64,000 nucleotides of DNA, from assembly GCA_001695595.3 (NCBI GenBank), contig MBPM02000004.1:992001-1056000 (forward strand), written 5' to 3'. The DNA comes from Plasmopara viticola. Taxonomy: Eukaryota > Oomycota > Peronosporomycetes > Peronosporales > Peronosporaceae. The notes beneath the pieces are model-generated. The model saw only the letters and a list, made by a program, of their open reading frames with translations, did no database searches and was not told the DNA's origin. A program made the position numbers and the translations under genes. This document shows positions 59,740 to 64,000 of the stretch, piece after piece; positions within the stretch are counted from its first letter, which is position 1, and every line of letters begins with the position of its first letter.

Positions 59740-61509
59740 CTAATTATGCGCTAGCCTTGGGACTGGATGCAAACGGGGCTGTCGACCTTGTATTTCAGCC
59801 TCTCTTTTGCGCTTCCGGCTTTGAGATATAGTTTTTTTCAACGAATCCCAAAGTGAAGCATGTTCTTTTCGCATTTCTTCCATTGCCGTACGCCACAAGT
59901 TTAACGGTATTTCTTTGATCGCTATTTTTCGAAGCACCGCATACAACGCAATAATAAACGATTTATCAATACTGAGCTTTGTCACACGGCTATAATACGA
60001 CACGGAATACGTAAACCACCACTTGATGATTTTAGTGTCCACATCTTTTTTTAAGAGAAAGTTCCAAACGTTTTCAGGTTTCACCTTGCGCTGTAAGAGT
60101 TGTAACCGAAGTGAGGAAGCAGAACAATACTGCACCATATTGTCTGCAAGTTCCATAAGGTCCGAGCGCTGTATAGCTGTCAAGACATTAGAGTGTTCAG
60201 CTTCAACCTTTAGAATTTTGAATGCCCTATCCACTTCATTCAGCGAATTTGCTGGCGTCAGCAGACCATACACTCTAGCGCCATCAAATGGTCTCGTTTT
60301 CATATGTGCAGCAACAAACGTAATTGCCGTCATGAAGGTGGGGAAATTATCTCGCGTAATCTTCACGCCTGAAAGCTTCGAGCTCCTAAACATTAGTTCA
60401 GGAAAAACCTGCCATACTTCCCGCAAAAACGATGCAAGGTCCCCATTCTTGTATTTCACATCTCCCAACACGTGTTCAAGCGCCTTAGACTCAAACATTG
60501 CTTTCGAACGAGGCGTTGACATTGCTGACAGTTGCAATCGAATAATGCTGCCACCATTAAAGTCCGGAGCACCCAAATTCATGTACATTTTAACGTAATT
60601 GAGCCACGCAGTAAACACAGCCATATCGTCAAGATCAACCCGACCATGCTCATCTCCAAGACGCAAGACGTCGAAAATGATTTTTGGTGATACCTCCTTC
60701 TGAAGCCATGCATTGAGTACGTGACTCTTAGTGGTCGAATCCGTAATCATATACGTCAGCACATCCCCAGCAAAGCTCTCCATTGACGGCTCGTGTCGAT
60801 AGGCTTCGACCAGTGTCACTGCTTGTAAATGCGGATCAGGAAGTGGCTTATCGTGAACCGAAAGTGTCAGTTTTAAACTTCGTGCCTTCAAGTGTTCGAC
60901 CAAAAATTCCAAAAGCTTCTTGTCGTCAAATACTGCGTATTCCGATCCCGCGCTGTCTATTTTTCTGTACTCTATAATATAGCGGAACCACAAAAGGAGC
61001 TTGGGGTCGTGACTCATTGTGACCATGTCCATGTCTTGATCGAAGATACTTTCAAGTTTCATGTACGAAAAAACAGTCTCTGGGTTCACATGTTGTTCCA
61101 GCAACCAATCGTCTGTTTCCTTTATCATTGCAGCCCAATGCTCATGTTCCAGTACTTTAGCAATATTTCCCGTACTTGCCTGCGTTCCCAGCCCGAGCTC
61201 GGTCTTCAAATCGCTCGATAATTTTGCAATCATCTCACCTTTTTCTACATTCGGATCAACCATGTGCACAGCCACAGGATTAATCCCTCTCGCTTCATTG
61301 TTCTTGCTATCAGAAGAGGACATGTTGTTCTCATGCACCCCATCGATGGCTTTTGCTCTCGTTGGGATGATGCTGGTCGAAGCTGCAACTTCCGAGGCGT
61401 TTAATGAGCCCATCCTCTCCTCACGACTTGTATACGAGGTGGCGCCAAAACAAGCGCTTACATTAATGAGGATTATGATGGCAGTTCGTACGAAGGTGAG
61501 TAGGCGCAT
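59740..61509 (-). CDS. eff3: large secreted WY-type effector, 589 aa
   Basis: An intact paralogue. The frame is open upstream to 61617 only because a retroelement inserted there. The start at 61509 is chosen because it gives the family signal peptide (MRLLTFVRTAIIILINVSAC) and fits the core promoter. TSREERMG lies at 27-34. WY-like segments are DDWLLEQHVNPETVFSYMKL (from 133), WFRYIIEYR, AWLQKEVSPKIIFDVLRL and AWLNYVKMYMN. The C-terminal third is strongly diverged from eff1 and eff2 (for example WNFLLKKDVDTKIIKWWFTY), with a basic motif QSRKRKREAE near the end. Its host target is unknown. The promoter is split by SIDE 5, so its expression may differ from its paralogues. Confidence 0.88.
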   Translation of the reverse strand: MRLLTFVRTAIIILINVSACFGATSYTSREERMGSLNASEVAASTSIIPTRAKAIDGVHENNMSSSDSKNNEARGINPVAVHMVDPNVEKGEMIAKLSSDLKTELGLGTQASTGNIAKVLEHEHWAAMIKETDDWLLEQHVNPETVFSYMKLESIFDQDMDMVTMSHDPKLLLWFRYIIEYRKIDSAGSEYAVFDDKKLLEFLVEHLKARSLKLTLSVHDKPLPDPHLQAVTLVEAYRHEPSMESFAGDVLTYMITDSTTKSHVLNAWLQKEVSPKIIFDVLRLGDEHGRVDLDDMAVFTAWLNYVKMYMNLGAPDFNGGSIIRLQLSAMSTPRSKAMFESKALEHVLGDVKYKNGDLASFLREVWQVFPELMFRSSKLSGVKITRDNFPTFMTAITFVAAHMKTRPFDGARVYGLLTPANSLNEVDRAFKILKVEAEHSNVLTAIQRSDLMELADNMVQYCSASSLRLQLLQRKVKPENVWNFLLKKDVDTKIIKWWFTYSVSYYSRVTKLSIDKSFIIALYAVLRKIAIKEIPLNLWRTAMEEMRKEHASLWDSLKKTISQSRKRKREAEIQGRQPRLHPVPRLAHN

Positions 61510-61532
61510 GCTTGGTCTTGAGTCGTTGCAAT

Positions 61533-61547
61533 CCAAATTGAAAGTTA
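61533..61547 (-). promoter_or_regulatory. FPR-like core promoter of eff3
   Basis: The minus strand reads TAACTTTCAATTTGG 24-38 bases before the start codon. The FPR part (CAATTT) is a better match than in eff1 and eff2, but the Inr TCA has become TAA. Confidence 0.5.
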
Positions 61548-61581
61548 TAACTCGAACATAAACAAAGAGAAGCTCGGATTT

Positions 61582-61905
61582 TTTTCGGAAAAGGTTGGGG
61601 TGACGCCCTCCTTCCAAGCGCGGGGGCTAAATGCTCGCGCGCTTCGGGCAGGTGCTCTCGGGCATCTGCAGGTCTCTAACGAGTCTCACCCTCGACGCGA
61701 CGGTCTCCAGCACCAGGGCGCCACCTGGGCACTTACCAAGTCAGAAGTACACAAAATAATGGAAGACCCTCACGGCCTCGGTGCTGGCTGCACTGCCCGC
61801 CGAACGAGACTCGACGTATGCGGACACCACTCTATGCCGTGGACTAGCCATAGAGCCTAGCACGTGCATAACTTGGCAACGCGATAACGTAATACAATAC
61901 AATAC
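61582..61905 (+). mobile_element. SIDE 5, inserted in the eff3 promoter
   Basis: A complete three-piece element starting near cggaaaaggttggggtga and ending in aatacaatacaatac. It is flanked by a 12-bp target duplication aagctcggattt at 61570-61581 and 61906-61917. The uninterrupted site is seen upstream of eff1 (38515-38527) and eff2. It lies about 70 bases upstream of the eff3 ATG and 35 upstream of the core motif, pushing the conserved TATATA stretch (61928-61933) to over 400 bases away. Confidence 0.94.
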
Positions 61906-61917
61906 AAGCTCGGATTT

Positions 61918-62629
61918 ACAGTTGGTATATATCTTCTCTCAAAGGATGGTATCATGCTAACAGATGGCCTGAGATAGGAAATTGCACGTACAGAGCCTAA
62001 GCGCACCGAATTTTTAACCGGACCTTTGGGAAGAGGATCACAATTGGCTTGGAAGGCCATCTCATAAAGATGTTGAGGATGGAGGGTTGGCTTTGATTAA
62101 AGAGCCGCGAAGCGAATATCTCACTTTTGATTTGTGACCTCAAGACACTTACTTTGATCAAATCACGAAGTCACCAATCTAGATAGTGTCATCGCTTGCT
62201 CAAAGTACACATTCCTGCAACAAGAAAATTGCAGTACCAACACAAACTTGGCAGAATGCAATCTAATGTTACGGATATACGAAACACCATTAAGGAGGCT
62301 CTAGCAGAGTCAGCGAGTGTGGTTAAAATTTCTTTAATAAAAGATCACGAAGTGGCGATTTTTTTAATTCTAAATCAAAGAGTTGTTATAATCTATTGCG
62401 AAAGTTTCCCTGTGTAAGTTTTTTATGGTATGTATTTGTCTGTACCAAATTGAATTGAATTGTGCGAAATACTTTACGCGCCATGAAACCATTCTTGACT
62501 AAAAAAAGGTGTGGCAGTGGTTTTTGAAAGTCAAAGAACTCAAAATCAATGTATGTAGAGTTTTTGTCCACAACTCAATTTTTAATCATTGCTGCTTTGC
62601 ACAAGCAGACAGATGCAATACATCTAGTT
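61918..62629 (-). promoter_or_regulatory. Displaced distal upstream region of eff3
   Basis: It is the continuation of the eff3 upstream region beyond SIDE 5 and similar to 38530-39200 upstream of eff1, with small indels. No gene is seen. Confidence 0.55.
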
Positions 62630-64000
62630 GGCTATGTGGCTGCTAAAGGCACTGAAACAAGAAGTAAATTTAGAATCAGTGGCTGACCTCATTCTTGTAC
62701 CAAGTATTTCACATTTGAAAAATGATGCCACAGCCAATTATTATCTTATGACTGTATTATCATCTAACTGTATACGAAACGCATATACAGCTGAGATAGA
62801 TCCAGCGCGAATCAGAAAAAGTTGGCAGTCCAAAGGTGACAGAAGAAGCGCCGAGTGCTCGGGGGAGTGAAGTCTTTGAGGCACTTGATCGTCTGCAATT
62901 TAGTTATGACGATACTGCTGCGAAGAAAATAAGCAGGTGATTGGGAAAAAAATAGTCGGTGTAGAACACTAATGCACGTATGTGCTCGACAAAAGCTAAC
63001 GGACAGAAATAAATTATTGGAAACTGTATTGATGAAGTCGGTGGTCGGGCAACAATAGTAATGAAAGCTCTAATTGAACGTCTAGCCAGCATGGACTTTT
63101 TCTTGAAGAGCATTCCGCAGTCTTCAAATTATAGACAAAACGCCTTCACAAGCCAGGATCGACTCCTGACACAATCCAAAATTGCCGTCACTTAATGCTT
63201 GCAAGTGGGATGTGCACTCCCACACTCGCCTTATGATGCTACATATATAAAATACGGCGAACAATGTATCCAGTGACAACTTTACGTATATGTAGCGCAC
63301 AAAGCCAATTGCGGTTGCCTGTGAGTTGTGCGCTGCCGTGCTGGGGAATAACGAGCGACAGCGTATAAGTGATCCTTTGATTTGTCTTCTTTTCAGCTTC
63401 GCAACGAGTAGTTGTGCAGGTAAATGGTAGTGTGTGTTAACTCCATACTAATAATAGATACAACCTTTTTTTCGACCCAAGTTCCAGCAAAAAATTGTTT
63501 CATTACCCCATCTACTGTGACGACTTTGTTTTCGTACTTCAAGCTATAGCTTTTTCATGATTAGATTAGAGTTTCCGAAATGTCACGAAGAGACAGTATC
63601 GCGTAGACTTGTACGTAAACTCGGTCAGAAGGAACAGCTAGATTATACGCAGAAGGGCTTAGAATTAGTATTAAGAGGATGTACGACTAATTTGGACCAG
63701 AATGCTTGAAGATATTCAAGCCAGAGTTTTGGCTTTCGTAAATTTTTCTGAAACAATTTAGCGTACGAGATGGCACAAAAGTGATAAAAATTTTACATGT
63801 GTACTACAGAATTATTTTAATGTGGTGTTATGCTATTTGAACTTTATGTGTCCATACCACCCACCGCGAGCGTTCGCTGCGTGACATGTTTGAAGGTCAT
63901 TCAATTAGCAATTCCTAGTTAATTGTGCCTGGTGATCGAAGTTTTTTATGACGTAGAAGTTGGCGTAAAATTATCAAAGCAGACGGCATTCAGTCGACAG
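62630..64000 (+). repeat. Flanking unit copy F (runs off the window)
   Basis: Collinear with copy D 39220-40630 and closer to it than to copies A or B. The block around 63180-63300 shares with D 39790-39910 an insertion (atgctacatat) that copies A, B and E2 lack. No gene is supported. The unit continues beyond the window end. Confidence 0.8.

Noticed and set aside
1..64000. CRISPR arrays, bacterial operons, rRNA
   Set aside because: No spaced short direct repeats, ribosome binding sites or rRNA-like stretches are visible. The sequence is eukaryotic in character.

Overview
The window looks like a gene-poor, repeat-rich effector region from a plant-pathogenic oomycete of the Peronosporales (Phytophthora or downy-mildew type; genus not determinable from the sequence alone). 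The grounds are: three intronless genes for large secreted proteins with a signal peptide, a degenerate EER motif, WY-like helical repeats and a C-terminal basic nuclear-type motif; an Inr plus FPR-like core promoter 25-50 bases upstream of their start codons; and the surrounding transposon-rich, AT-rich sequence. There are no housekeeping genes and no convincing tRNA or rRNA genes.

The gene content is one paralogous effector family: ψ1 (12604-14285, minus, broken), ψ2 (about 26430-27965, minus, heavily decayed), eff1 (36694-38454, minus), eff2 (56045-57805, plus) and eff3 (59740-61509, minus). eff2 and eff3 are tail to tail across a 1.9 kb spacer. The same spacer lies next to ψ1, but there the partner gene is missing and flank B runs straight into spacer.

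The rest is mostly copies of one flanking unit of about 7 kb that starts beyond the effector promoters. Copies in order: A (1-7285, +), B (7290-11975, -), C (15100-21850, +, with an internal deletion), an old copy G (about 30700-33960, +), D (39290-46045, +), E1 (46055-52180, -), E2 (52900-55030, -) and F (62630-64000, +). A/B and D/E1 meet head to head, so the locus is a chain of large imperfect palindromes alternating flank-flank and gene-gene joints. The units carry only broken reading frames.

Three classes of mobile DNA sit on this scaffold. The first is a 2293-bp Mutator-like element (47616-49908) with 85-bp terminal inverted repeats, an 8-bp target duplication and a broken MULE transposase. 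The second is two 1.15-kb internally deleted non-LTR retrotransposons (15451-16608; 58177-59328). The third is five 0.32-kb elements (33961-34283, 50841-51167, 52576-52899, 54431-54752, 61582-61905) built from the start, a short middle piece and the end of the same LINE, with 8-12 bp target duplications in four of five. One of these sits about 70 bases upstream of the eff3 start codon. Another, without a target duplication, marks a rearrangement breakpoint.

The most interesting signals are the inverted-duplication architecture, a near-identical tract of about 1.4 kb shared by eff1 and eff2 that covers promoter and N-terminus while the C-termini diverge, the two-tier family of short internally deleted LINE derivatives, and a templated 31-nt quasipalindrome inside unit copy A.
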